Source: Dehalococcoides mccartyi
GTDB lineage: Bacteria > Chloroflexota > Dehalococcoidia > UBA2979
DNA length: 64,000 bases
Reading direction: 5' to 3'
Assembly: GCA_945865925.1 (NCBI GenBank)
Contig: CAMBFG010000001.1
Span: forward strand, 1 to 64,000
Positions 53,364 through 62,009 of this stretch are shown here, one piece after another. Position numbers and translations under genes: made by a program. Positions within the stretch are counted from its first letter, which is position 1; each line of letters begins with the position of its first letter. The notes beneath the pieces are model-generated. The model saw only the letters and a list, made by a program, of their open reading frames with translations, made no database searches and had not been told where the DNA came from.

Positions 53364-54389
53364 ATGGTCCTCGAATCTGTCTCACGCACCTCGGGCGACG
53401 CCTTCGGGCACGCTGCTGTCGTCGGCGCGACGGCCTGGGGCACCACGCTCGCCATCCACCTGTCGCGGAACGGCGTGCGCACGACCCTCATCGCCCGGCA
53501 CGCCGAGGAGGCCGCGACGCTGCAGCGCGAGCGCACGAACACGCTTCGGCTCCCCGGTGCAGTCTTCCCGGACACCCTTGAGGTTGGCGCGGGGCCTTCC
53601 GGGGTTGCGCACGCAGACCTCGTGGTGTTCGCCGTGCCTTCGCGAACGCTGACCGAGAACGCGCTGAGGGTCGCGTCCGCGGTGACGGCGGACGCGATGT
53701 TGTTGTCCGCGACGAAGGGGATCGAGTTCGAGACCGGCCGTCGTATGACGGAGTTGTTGTCCGAAGCACTCCCGGGACGGGTGGTCGCCGCGATCTCCGG
53801 CCCGAACCTGTCTCGGGAGGTGGTGTCGGGCATGCCCGGGTCGACGGTGATCGCCTCGAAGGGTGGCCGCGTCGATGCGCTTCGGGCGGCGTTCCATTCG
53901 GCGTCGCTGCGCGTGTACACCTCGGATGACGTGGCGGGTGTCGAGTTCGGGGGAGCGCTCAAGAACGTGATGGCGATCGCGGCGGGGATGACGGACGCCC
54001 TCGACTTCGGGCACAACGCGAAGGCGGCCCTGCTGACTCGAGGGCTGGCGGAGATCACGAGGCTGGGCGTGGCGGCCGGGGCGGACCCGCTCACGTTCCA
54101 GGGGCTGGCAGGCCTCGGCGACCTGATCGCCACCTCGTACAGCCCGCTTTCGCGGAACCGCCGCCTCGGCGAACTGGTGGGCGGTGGCCAGAGCCTGGCG
54201 GCAGCCCTCGGTGCGCTGGGGGGCACCGCCGAGGGTGTCCCGACCGTCCCGGCGGCGCTGCGGCTCGCCTCGCGGCTGGGGGTGGAGATGCCGATTACAG
54301 AAGGGCTGCAGAGCGTCCTCAGCGGGGGCCAGTCGCCGTTGGAGGCCATGCGCGTCCTGATGGGCCGCTCGCCCCGGCCGGAGCGCTAG
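53364..54389 (+). CDS. gpsA: glycerol-3-phosphate dehydrogenase [NAD(P)+]
   Basis: 341 aa from ATG 53364 (the open frame continues upstream inside plsY). The nucleotide motif reads GATAWGTT at residues 21-28 against the usual GxGxWGT, so the second Gly is Thr. Later family motifs are intact: SATKGIEFETGRR, SGPNLSREV, GALKNVMAIAAGM with the catalytic Lys, RGLAEITRLG, and SRNRRLGELVG. Makes sn-glycerol-3-phosphate for PlsY. Confidence 0.94.
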   Translation: MVLESVSRTSGDAFGHAAVVGATAWGTTLAIHLSRNGVRTTLIARHAEEAATLQRERTNTLRLPGAVFPDTLEVGAGPSGVAHADLVVFAVPSRTLTENALRVASAVTADAMLLSATKGIEFETGRRMTELLSEALPGRVVAAISGPNLSREVVSGMPGSTVIASKGGRVDALRAAFHSASLRVYTSDDVAGVEFGGALKNVMAIAAGMTDALDFGHNAKAALLTRGLAEITRLGVAAGADPLTFQGLAGLGDLIATSYSPLSRNRRLGELVGGGQSLAAALGALGGTAEGVPTVPAALRLASRLGVEMPITEGLQSVLSGGQSPLEAMRVLMGRSPRPER

Positions 54390-54423
54390 GGCGCCCTGGA
54401 GGGCGGCAGCCGAGGCGCCCGCG

Positions 54424-54429
54424 TAGAAT
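54424..54429 (+). promoter_or_regulatory. -10 hexamer TAGAAT
   Basis: TAGAAT ends 9 nt before ATG 54439 of the HEAT-repeat gene; the shortest leader that is still not strictly zero in this set. Confidence 0.4.
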
Positions 54430-54438
54430 GTCTCTCCT

Positions 54439-55455
54439 ATGACGAACCTTCACGATGACGATGAGCCCGAGGACGACGACGAGCCGGTAGCGCTGCCGGC
54501 CGCGGGCACCGTCCTCGACGAGATCGAGCGCGGGATGCCGTTGCTGCCCGGGCAACTCCATGTGCTCTCCGAGCCGAGCCCTGACCTGCTTCTGCGCATC
54601 CTGCGCATGTGGCCCAAACTGACGCCCGAGCGGCGTCGGGACGTGCTTGCCGCGCTCGAGCACGAAGCGGCCGAGCACTCAGTGCTCGATTTCCATCGGA
54701 TCTACCTTTCCGCGCTCCGAGATTCGGACACGGCAACTCGGATCCTCGCCGTGCGAGGTCTGTTCGAAGAGGACCGCCCGGAGATCATGCGGCTGCTGCT
54801 CCCGATGCTGGCGGATGACGACTCCACGGACGTCCGCATCGAGGTGGCCCGCACGCTCGGTCAGTTCATCCTCGCGATGGAGTTCGGCTTGGTGGCAGAG
54901 GACGACGCGGAGACGCTCATTGCCGGGCTGCGCGACGTCATCGACGACGTGGAGCAAGTGGACGAGGTTCGCGGGGCAGTCCTCGTGGCGCTCGGCGCGG
55001 CGAGCGACGAGGCGACGGCGGAACTGATCTCGGAGCAGTACGAGACGGGCAGCGGCACGATGAAGATCGCTGCACTGAAGGCGATGGGGCGAAATGCCTC
55101 GGACGGCTGGCTCGACCTGCTCATCTACCACTTCGACGACGAAGACCCCGAGGTGCGCGCGACCGCCGCCGAGGCTGCCGGCCTGTTGCTCCTCGACGAG
55201 GCGGTGAGCCCCCTTGTGATGCTCGCCACGGAGGACAAGGACAACGACGTCCAGGTCGCGGCGATCAAGGCCCTCGGCGAAATCGCCAGCGACGAGGCGG
55301 AGCGCATCCTGAATCGCTGGCAGCGTGAGCGCCACGAGCCGCACGTCCGCGAGGCCCTGCGCGAGGCCCTCGGCTCGGTACACCTGATCACGCAGGAGAT
55401 GCGTCACGGGCAGGGGGGGCGCCCCGATTTCGCGGACGAGGATCCCCCGCTGTGA
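54439..55455 (+). CDS. HEAT-repeat protein
   Basis: 338 aa. An acidic start (DDDEPEDDDEPVALP) then a run of HEAT-like helical pairs (~90-310): DSDTATRILAVRGLFEED, DDSTDVRIEVARTLGQF, DEVRGAVLVALGAASDEAT, DPEVRATAAEAAGLLLLDE and DNDVQVAAIKALGEIASDEA. A scaffold for protein contact; no enzyme motif. Leads an overlapped operon with Nudix and acetyltransferase genes. Confidence 0.85.
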   Translation: MTNLHDDDEPEDDDEPVALPAAGTVLDEIERGMPLLPGQLHVLSEPSPDLLLRILRMWPKLTPERRRDVLAALEHEAAEHSVLDFHRIYLSALRDSDTATRILAVRGLFEEDRPEIMRLLLPMLADDDSTDVRIEVARTLGQFILAMEFGLVAEDDAETLIAGLRDVIDDVEQVDEVRGAVLVALGAASDEATAELISEQYETGSGTMKIAALKAMGRNASDGWLDLLIYHFDDEDPEVRATAAEAAGLLLLDEAVSPLVMLATEDKDNDVQVAAIKALGEIASDEAERILNRWQRERHEPHVREALREALGSVHLITQEMRHGQGGRPDFADEDPPL

Positions 55456-55886
55456 CTTCGGGATCGCGTGACGAGTTCTCCGCCGGCGGCGTCGTCTATC
55501 GCCGTGGTGAAGAGGGCATCGAGGTCGTCCTCGTCGGACGGCGTCGCGAGCGCCTCTGGGCGCTGCCGAAGGGCAAGCCGGACGGCGACGAGGCGCCCGA
55601 GGAGACGGCGCTGCGCGAAGTGCGCGAGGAGACCGGCCTCGAAGCGCGCATCGAGCAGCCGCTGGGGGACGTGGCGTACTGGTACACCGGGCCGGACGGA
55701 CAGCGCGTCCACAAGAAGGTCACGTACTACCTGATGCAGCCTGTGGGCGGCGATGTCGCCAACCACGACCACGAGTTCGACGATGTCGCGTGGGTCCACC
55801 TGTCCGAGGCGGAGCGACTGCTGACACATCGGAACCAGCTGCACATCTTGCGTCGCGTCGCTGAACTGACGGACCGCGCCGCGTGA
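55452..55886 (+). CDS. Nudix hydrolase (MutT/Ap4A type)
   Basis: 144 aa, GTG start overlapping the HEAT gene. Full Nudix box GKPDGDEAPEETALREVREETG (G x5 E x7 REVxEE). The surrounding RLWALPKGK and HKKVTYYLMQ stretches recall Ap4A hydrolases. Housekeeping cleaner of nucleotides. Confidence 0.9.
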   Translation: MTSGSRDEFSAGGVVYRRGEEGIEVVLVGRRRERLWALPKGKPDGDEAPEETALREVREETGLEARIEQPLGDVAYWYTGPDGQRVHKKVTYYLMQPVGGDVANHDHEFDDVAWVHLSEAERLLTHRNQLHILRRVAELTDRAA

Positions 55887-56455
55887 CCGCCACGCAGCCG
55901 CGTACCGTGGCGACCGGACGCCTCGTGCGGCTGCGCGAGAAGACGGTCGAGGACGCGGAGCATGACTATGCCTGGCGTACGGACCAGGAACTCGCTGCCT
56001 ATGACGCGGCCCGCCCGCTCACCGTCCGTTTCACGAATTTCGTCGCCACGATGGCGGAGGAACTGAAGTATCCGACCGCCCACCGGCGTACCTACGGCAT
56101 CGAAGACATCGAGACCGGCCGGCATATCGGCAACGTCATGTACTACGGGTACGATGCCAACCAGCGAGAGGCGGAGATCGGGATCACGATCGGTGACCGC
56201 GACTACTGGTCGCGTGGCTTCGGTGTTGACGTGGTGCAGTCGATGCTGGGGTTCCTGTTCGAGGAGAAGCGGCTACGCCGGGTGTATCTCCACACGCTGA
56301 CGTGGAACTACCGCGCCCAGAAGGCGTTCGAACGCGCTGGCTTCAAGCGCATCCGCCAGGTCTCACGCGGCGGCTACGAGTTCCTCTACATGGAGGCCAC
56401 CGAGGAGACACTCGCCGCCTCGCTGCTCCCGTTCGCACGCGAGGGTCGCGAGTAG
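55883..56455 (+). CDS. GNAT-family acetyltransferase
   Basis: 190 aa, GTG start overlapping the Nudix gene. RimJ/RimL-like GNAT: RLVRLREKTVEDAEHDYAWRTD at the N-terminus, EIGITIGDRDYWSRGFGVDVVQ (acetyl-CoA binding) and RRVYLHTLTWNYRAQKAFERAGF. Substrate unknown. Confidence 0.9.
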   Translation: MTATQPRTVATGRLVRLREKTVEDAEHDYAWRTDQELAAYDAARPLTVRFTNFVATMAEELKYPTAHRRTYGIEDIETGRHIGNVMYYGYDANQREAEIGITIGDRDYWSRGFGVDVVQSMLGFLFEEKRLRRVYLHTLTWNYRAQKAFERAGFKRIRQVSRGGYEFLYMEATEETLAASLLPFAREGRE

Positions 56456-56480
56456 TCGCAGCCCTCGAACGTTGGACGCA

Positions 56481-56509
56481 GAGAGGGCCGCCCATTGGGC
56501 GGCCCTCTC
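56481..56509. terminator. strong bidirectional hairpin terminator
   Basis: GAGAGGGCCGCCC and its exact complement, 13 bp, separated by ATT. It lies between the end of the GNAT gene (plus) and the stop of the first SDR gene (minus), so it serves both. Confidence 0.8.
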
Positions 56510-56552
56510 GTTCACACTCGCGTGTGGGTGACCTCGAGTGAGGCCCAATCGG

Positions 56553-57521
56553 TTAGGCGGTTGCCTTCGCGACGGGGCGACCCGGGAGGTCGAGGTCCGC
56601 CGGGGGCGGAGCGGGGTTGACGAGGCCCGCGAGCAGCTGGCTGGGGACGAGCGAACGGAGTTCGTCCGTGGTCCACATGCCGGCCTTCGCGATGGTGCGG
56701 TTCGGCGTCTCGTCCCATGCCAGCGACACGGAGCCGCCGGACACGTAGAAGATCTTGCCGTTGATGTTCCACGCCTGGTCCGAGAGCAGGTAGTTGACCA
56801 TGGGGGCCACGTACTTGGGCTCCCGCAACTGCTGCACGATGGACTCCTCGCGGACCGCCTGCTGCGCGATGCCGGCGCGGGCCCGCATCTCACGAGCGCT
56901 GTCCGGCACGCTGGCCGTCATACGGGTCGCTGCGCCCGGCGCGATGCCGTTCGAGGTGACGCCGTAACGACCGAGGTCGCGGGCGAGGCAGCGGACGCCG
57001 CCGGCGATGCCGGCCTTGGCCGCACCGTAGTTGGACTGACCCGCGTTGCCGTTCAGGCCGGAGCCAGACGAGAACGCGATGATCCGGCCGTAGCGGTTCT
57101 GGCGCATGATCACGGACGCCGGCTTGGCCACGTTGAAGTAGCCAGTCAGGTGTACGTCCACGACCTCGTCCCACTCGGACTCGGCCAGGTTGAAGATCAT
57201 GCGGTCACGCAGGATACCGGCGACGTGGATCACGCCGTCCAGCCGCCCGAAGGCGTCCACTGACTGCTTGATCATGTTCTCGCCACCGGCCTCGGTCGAC
57301 ACGGTGTCCATGTTCGCCACGGCCTTGCCGCCAGCGGCGGTGATCTCCTTGACGACTTCTGCGGCCGGGCCGGCGTCGCCGCCGGTGCCGTCCAGGTTCA
57401 CACCGGGGTCGTTGACGACCACGGAACCACCGAGCGAAGCAGCGAGCAGGGCGATCTCACGCCCGATGCCGCGGCCGGAGCCGGTGATGACGTATGCGCG
57501 GCCCTCCAGGGGCTTTGCCAT
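56553..57521 (-). CDS. short-chain dehydrogenase (multifunctional-enzyme-type 3-hydroxyacyl-CoA dehydrogenase)
   Basis: 322 aa with AAAGAGAGGAACC before the ATG. TGSGRGIG nucleotide motif, VVVNDPGVN (the acidic NAD selector typical of peroxisomal MFE-2 dehydrogenases), catalytic Ser in SSGSG and Tyr-Lys in NYGAAKAG. The last ~60 residues (DELRSLVPSQLLAGLVNPAPP) extend the usual SDR core. Paralogue of the next gene, at 57545. Acts with the MaoC proteins in an acyl-CoA beta-oxidation. Confidence 0.92.
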   Translation of the reverse strand: MAKPLEGRAYVITGSGRGIGREIALLAASLGGSVVVNDPGVNLDGTGGDAGPAAEVVKEITAAGGKAVANMDTVSTEAGGENMIKQSVDAFGRLDGVIHVAGILRDRMIFNLAESEWDEVVDVHLTGYFNVAKPASVIMRQNRYGRIIAFSSGSGLNGNAGQSNYGAAKAGIAGGVRCLARDLGRYGVTSNGIAPGAATRMTASVPDSAREMRARAGIAQQAVREESIVQQLREPKYVAPMVNYLLSDQAWNINGKIFYVSGGSVSLAWDETPNRTIAKAGMWTTDELRSLVPSQLLAGLVNPAPPPADLDLPGRPVAKATA

Positions 57522-57544
57522 GTTCGGTTCCTCTCTTTCCGCGA

Positions 57545-58525
57545 CTATGCCAGCGCTTTGGCTGGAACGTCGCGGCCGGGGACTTCAACGTCCTCGCGCG
57601 GCGGGGCCGGGTTGTCGATGCCCTTCATCAGGATGGAGGACACAGCGTCATCCAGTTCAGCCTGGGACCAGAGGCCCGGCTTGAAGATGGTGCGCATCGC
57701 CGTCGGGTGGTGCGCCACGGAGACGGTGCCTCCGGAGACGTTGAAGATCCAGCCGTTGACGTTCCACGCGTCGTCAGACGCGAGGTACCCGACCATCGGT
57801 GCGACGAACTCGGGCTCGCGGAGGCCGGAGAAGGCGCTCTGCGGGGCGGCGGCCGCGGCCTGAGCCGCACCCGCGATGCCCTGCGAGGCACGCAACTGGC
57901 GCGCGGAGTCCGGCACCGTCTGCGTCATACGCGTAGCGGCGCCCGGGGCGATCGCGTTGCAGGTGACGCCGTAACGGCCCAGGTCCTTCGCCACGACTCG
58001 GGTCATGCCCGCGATAGCGGCCTTCGCCGCGCCGTAGTTGAACTGGCCCGTGTTGCCGATGATGCCCGAGGTGGACGAGAAGTTGATGATCCGGCCGGAG
58101 CGCTGCTGTCGCATGAGGACAGACGCGGGCTTGATCGTGTTGTAGTGGCCCTTCAGGTGGACCGCGATGACCGCGTCCCATTCTTCCTTGGCCATGTTGA
58201 AGATCATGCGGTCACGCAGGATGCCGGCAACGTTGACCAGGATGTCGATCCGGCCGTACTCGTCGACTGCCTGCTTCACCATGTTTTCGCCACCGGCGTA
58301 TTCCGCGACCGAGTCCGTGTTGGCCGAGGCGATACCGCCGGCAGCCTTGATCTCGTTCACGACCTGCTGAGCCGGGCCGGCGTCGCCACCGGTGCCGTCC
58401 ACGTTCACGCCAGGGTCGTTCACCACGACCTTCGCGCCCTCTTTCGCGAACAGCATTGCGATGCCGCGACCGATGCCACGGCCTGAGCCCGTGACGACGG
58501 CGACCTTGCCGTCCAGTGCGCCCAT
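57545..58525 (-). CDS. short-chain dehydrogenase (multifunctional-enzyme type), paralogue
   Basis: 326 aa. Same layout as the preceding protein: TGSGRGIG, VVVNDPGVN, SSTSG, NYGAAKAA, and a similar tail (LKGIDNPAPP-like). They differ mainly in the substrate-facing C-terminal half. It is transcribed first; the gap of 23 nt to 57521 suggests one message. Confidence 0.92.
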   Translation of the reverse strand: MGALDGKVAVVTGSGRGIGRGIAMLFAKEGAKVVVNDPGVNVDGTGGDAGPAQQVVNEIKAAGGIASANTDSVAEYAGGENMVKQAVDEYGRIDILVNVAGILRDRMIFNMAKEEWDAVIAVHLKGHYNTIKPASVLMRQQRSGRIINFSSTSGIIGNTGQFNYGAAKAAIAGMTRVVAKDLGRYGVTCNAIAPGAATRMTQTVPDSARQLRASQGIAGAAQAAAAAPQSAFSGLREPEFVAPMVGYLASDDAWNVNGWIFNVSGGTVSVAHHPTAMRTIFKPGLWSQAELDDAVSSILMKGIDNPAPPREDVEVPGRDVPAKALA

Positions 58526-58609
58526 ATCCCTAGTCCTCTCCCGCCCCCTCCCGAGGGCACTTCACAGATGCACATCCCCAACGAAGGGAGATGCGGATCG
58601 CGCCTGTCC

Positions 58610-59041
58610 CTACCCGCGTGCCGGTAACGTCACCGTCCCGGTCCCCGGGGAGGTCTTCTGCCCGGACGGATTCTCCGTCCAGATCTCCAGGTCGACCAGG
58701 TGGTTCGACCCGTCGATGTACTTCTTCATGACGACGCCTTTGCAGACGATGTCCTGATTCGGATAATCCATGCCGCGGTACGTGCAGCCGAACTTCCGCA
58801 CGGCGCCCCGCGGTGCCACCCAGTCGTGCAGCAACTGTCCCAGGAACGCGTTCTTCAGAGCACCGTGGACAATAATGGTGTCCAGTCCGGTCTCCTTGGC
58901 GAACGCCTGGTCATAGTGGATCTGGTAGAAGTCGCCGGAAGCGCCTGCCCAGACCACCAGTTGCTGCGTGGAACAGTTCTTCTGGAGCGTGGGGATTTCG
59001 TCTCCCACATTCACGTCGTCCCAGTAGACCTGCTCCGCCAT
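58610..59041 (-). CDS. MaoC-like enoyl-CoA hydratase, ChsH1-type subunit
   Basis: 143 aa. Contains WAGASGDFYQIHYDQAFA, the R-hydratase-2 motif with catalytic Asp and His (xSGDFxxIHxD), and HGALKNAFLGQLLHDWV. A single hot-dog, so it should pair with the gene at 59095, which precedes it in transcription order (53-nt gap). The pair parallels 11889/11429 in size and order. Hydrates an enoyl-CoA, perhaps a side-chain intermediate. Confidence 0.85.
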   Translation of the reverse strand: MAEQVYWDDVNVGDEIPTLQKNCSTQQLVVWAGASGDFYQIHYDQAFAKETGLDTIIVHGALKNAFLGQLLHDWVAPRGAVRKFGCTYRGMDYPNQDIVCKGVVMKKYIDGSNHLVDLEIWTENPSGQKTSPGTGTVTLPARG

Positions 59042-59094
59042 CCCGCGCCCTCTGTCCGTCCTGCCTGCGCCCGCCTGCTCGAGGCGTTCTGCGC

Positions 59095-59562
59095 CTAGTA
59101 GTTGATCAGGTTGCCGTACATCTTCGCGACCAGTGTGCCGTCCTCCCGGACGTACGAGGTCTCACGGAACGTGATGAGCATCGGGCCGATCGAGCCCTGT
59201 CGCTCCTGGTACTCCGTCACCTTCGAGCGCGACCGGACGACATCGCCGGCGCAGATCGGCTCGAAGTACTCGAACGTGGTGCCGCCGTTCAGGATGCGCC
59301 GGTACGGGCTGCGGGCCATGAGCCTGTCCGTGTCGATGCGCTCACCGGGGCGGAACACCGCGCTCCCGAGGAATCCCGGAGGCGCCACCACGTCTCGAAA
59401 GCCACGAGAACGGGCCGCCTCGCGGTCGTAAAAAATTGGGTCCGTATGCCCGACCGCATGTGCGAAGAGACGGCAACCAGTCGAGGTCACCTCGGAGATG
59501 CTCTCCGAGCCCTCGACGCCGATGTGCGCCCGCATGTCGTCCGAGACCACAGACTCCGCCAT
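59095..59562 (-). CDS. FAS1-like/MaoC dehydratase, ChsH2 N-terminal-type subunit
   Basis: 155 aa with GAGGAGGGAG before ATG 59562. Hot-dog protein starting DDMRAHIGVEGSES with PPGFLGSAVFRP, then FEYFEPICAGDVVRSRSKVTEYQERQGS. It resembles the MaoC half of ChsH2; in that protein a DUF35 domain is fused at the C-terminus, and here the DUF35 partner is a separate gene (62010). Confidence 0.78.
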   Translation of the reverse strand: MAESVVSDDMRAHIGVEGSESISEVTSTGCRLFAHAVGHTDPIFYDREAARSRGFRDVVAPPGFLGSAVFRPGERIDTDRLMARSPYRRILNGGTTFEYFEPICAGDVVRSRSKVTEYQERQGSIGPMLITFRETSYVREDGTLVAKMYGNLINY

Positions 59563-59896
59563 CGACTCCCTCCTCGTCGTGAGTGAGTTGTCGGTTCTGG
59601 CGTGGCACGGTGAGGGTGACGCGATCGCGCCTGTCCCCCATGCCGCGCGCGAACGATATCGGCGGCCCTCTGGGGTGTCAAACCTCGCGTGGCCGTGATT
59701 CGACGGCGGTCGTTACGCAGCGCACGAGCCTCTTCTGGAGTAGGTCAGGCGAGGGCTAGAGATGTGTGACGGCAGCGACCGGGGCAGGGTGCTTGCTTCT
59801 TCATACCGGTTGTATGGGTGCTCGCAGCACCCTCGATCACCTCGATCACAGGGAGCCTGCTCTGCTTCCCTCGAGGTGCGGGGTGTCCGAAGCGGC
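59563..59896. other. 334-nt intergenic stretch
   Basis: Between the start of the dehydratase gene and the stop of the PHP gene. It holds the promoter region of the dehydratase-SDR unit and a small hairpin GGGTGCT-CGC-AGCACCC (59816-59832). No gene or RNA was recognised. Confidence 0.4.
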
Positions 59897-60655
59897 CTAA
59901 CGGACCTGTTTCGCGGCCAGCCGCGCGAGGTATTCGGCGCGACCCTCATCGAGGCCTCGCCAGATGGCGTGGACATCGTCCGGGAGGGCCAGGTAGCGCG
60001 GGTCGGGGCCGACGCCACCACCGATGAGGTCCAGGGGCCAGAAGCGGCCCGCACGCAGTTCGGTGATCAGGTCGCGCTCGTTACGCACGTCCCGCTCGAA
60101 GTAGGTCGCGCATTTGCCGATGTCAGTGGTCGCGTGCGAGTCGGTGCCGGCCGTGCCGTGGAACTGCAGGCGATCGGCGATGCGTGCCGCCATCTGGTTC
60201 TCGTTCTGCTTCCCGCGGCCGTTGAGGACCTCCATCGCGACGATGAGGCGGAAGCCCTCGTTCTCCTCGGAGCGGACGAGGGCGTCCTCCCACTCCTTCT
60301 CCTTGTCCCACTGCCACGGGTGGTGGCGGCGGTAGGGGTGGGCAGCCACCATCACGCCATCGACCTCGTTGACGTGGCCCATGAGTTCGTGGGCGCGGTG
60401 CATGCCGAAGACGTATTTGTGCATGCCGTAAACGAGCATGTGGCCGTCTTCAGTGTTGATCTCCATCGCGGGGATGACGATGAAGTTGTGGCGCTTGGCC
60501 AGCGCCTTGACCTCTTCGGGGTCCCACGCCCAGTCGTGCTCGGACAGCACGATGGCGTCCAGGCCCGCCTGCTTGGACCGCTCGACGAGTTCGTCGGGCA
60601 GCAGGTAGGAGTCCCAGGACCCCGGGTGGGTGTGCGTGTGGAGGTCGATCAGCAT
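59897..60655 (-). CDS. PHP-domain metal-dependent hydrolase
   Basis: 252 aa. DLHTHTHPGSWD at the N-terminus, LSEHDWAW, PAMEINTEDGHMLVYG, VAAHPYRRHHPW and GTDSHATTDIG together give the trinuclear metal site of PHP phosphoesterases. Possible targets are phosphorylated metabolites or lactones. It stands between the dehydratase and thiolase units on the same strand, so it may take part in the pathway. Confidence 0.85.
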   Translation of the reverse strand: MLIDLHTHTHPGSWDSYLLPDELVERSKQAGLDAIVLSEHDWAWDPEEVKALAKRHNFIVIPAMEINTEDGHMLVYGMHKYVFGMHRAHELMGHVNEVDGVMVAAHPYRRHHPWQWDKEKEWEDALVRSEENEGFRLIVAMEVLNGRGKQNENQMAARIADRLQFHGTAGTDSHATTDIGKCATYFERDVRNERDLITELRAGRFWPLDLIGGGVGPDPRYLALPDDVHAIWRGLDEGRAEYLARLAAKQVR

Positions 60656-60717
60656 CGGTCCGCCGTCAGGTAGCCAGCATCCTCGCCGGGATAGCGTCTC
60701 AGGTGCTGGCGCGTACG

Positions 60718-60753
60718 GCGAGGGCGGCCCAGCGCGTGCCGGGCCGCCCTCGC
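60718..60753. terminator. hairpin terminator after the first thiolase gene
   Basis: GCGAGGGCGGCCC and its complement (13 bp) around a 10-nt loop, just past the minus-strand stop at 60770. A similar hairpin follows the second thiolase copy. Confidence 0.6.
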
Positions 60754-60769
60754 GAGTGTCCGCTCGGGA

Positions 60770-61987
60770 CTAGTCGTCCGAGGCCAGCACCAGGGTGCCG
60801 GTCACAGACAGCAGGCCGCCGGTGCCGTTGACGATCGCCGTCTTGGCGCTCGTCTGCTTGCCGGGGAGGCCGTTGACGCCGTCCTCAGCCGTACCGGACA
60901 ACTGCCGGTAGGCCTCGATCAGCAACATCATGCCGTACATGCCGGAGTGGCTAAAGGACAGGCCACCACCGTTGGTGTTGACCGGGATGCCGGAGCCGCC
61001 CGGGCCAGCCTTGCCGCCTTCCCAGAGCGAGGGGCCCTCGCCGCGCTTGGTCAGGCCAAGCATCTCGGCGGTAATACCCGCCGTGACGGTGAAGGAGTCG
61101 TAGATCATCGCCATTTCCATCTCCCCGGGGCCCATGCCAGCCATCTTGTAGGCGGTGGCAGAGGACTCGGGAGCGGAGGTGCGAGTGAAGTCGCCCATCT
61201 CCAGCATGTTCTGGTGGCTCATGTTCTCGCCCGCGCCGGCAATCCACACCGGCTTGGTCTTGAACGAACGGGCGCGCTCCGCGGAGGCGACGATGACGGC
61301 GCCACCGTGGTCGGTCACCAGACAGCAGTCGAGCAACTTCAGCGGCCACGAGATGACGCGCGAGTTCATCACATCGTCAACGGTGATCTTGCCGCCGTAA
61401 GGGTTGGTCTCCTTGGAGTGCATGACTGCGCGCGGGTTCAGCCCCGCCCAGTCACGAGTGGTGACCGCGATCTGCGCGAAGTCCTCCTGGCGGGCACCGT
61501 ACTGGTGCAGGTACCGCGAGTAGGCGTGCGAGTAGTACGACGGCGGGCCGGACGTGCCGTACGGGCCGTCGAACATCGCGGACGGCTGCCACGGGTCGCC
61601 GCCACCGGCTCCACGGTTACGGCCACGGCCACGGTTCTTGCGGCCACCGGAGTAGCCCGACTCGCCGTGCGAGACGACGGCGATGTCAATGATGCCGGCG
61701 TTGATCGCTGCGAGGGCGTGGTGCACGTGCATCTGGAACGAGCAACCACCGACGCCGGTGGTGTCGATGTACTTCGGGTGCAGCCCGAGGTACTCGGCGA
61801 TGTTCGTGGAGTATCCGACGGAGAAGATGCCTTCGATCTCGGACGGGCGGATGCCGACCTGAGCGCAGACATTGGAGATCGCCTGGATGTGCAGGATCTG
61901 GTCGGTGGTGCCTTCTTCGATGTAGCCGATCTTGTCAGATTCGGCGGCACCGACGATGGCAGCGGCCATAGACGGATTGCTGGGCAT
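60770..61987 (-). CDS. thiolase-like/lipid-transfer (Ltp2-type) protein, copy A
   Basis: 405 aa from ATG 61987 with AGGAAGGAACC. Thiolase fold: Cys82 in GVGGCSFQMHVHH, a C-terminal half with NTNGGGLSFSHSGMYG, where thiolases have GHPxGATG. The His is kept but the following Pro is Ser. This pattern is that of SCP-x/Ltp proteins, some of which are retro-aldolases acting with a DUF35 partner. An insert SGGRKNRGRGRNRGAGGG (113-130) is Arg/Gly-rich and unusual. The DUF35 gene precedes it by 22 nt. Confidence 0.87.
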   Translation of the reverse strand: MPSNPSMAAAIVGAAESDKIGYIEEGTTDQILHIQAISNVCAQVGIRPSEIEGIFSVGYSTNIAEYLGLHPKYIDTTGVGGCSFQMHVHHALAAINAGIIDIAVVSHGESGYSGGRKNRGRGRNRGAGGGDPWQPSAMFDGPYGTSGPPSYYSHAYSRYLHQYGARQEDFAQIAVTTRDWAGLNPRAVMHSKETNPYGGKITVDDVMNSRVISWPLKLLDCCLVTDHGGAVIVASAERARSFKTKPVWIAGAGENMSHQNMLEMGDFTRTSAPESSATAYKMAGMGPGEMEMAMIYDSFTVTAGITAEMLGLTKRGEGPSLWEGGKAGPGGSGIPVNTNGGGLSFSHSGMYGMMLLIEAYRQLSGTAEDGVNGLPGKQTSAKTAIVNGTGGLLSVTGTLVLASDD

Positions 61988-62009
61988 TGTTCCGGTTCCT
62001 TCCTGTTCC

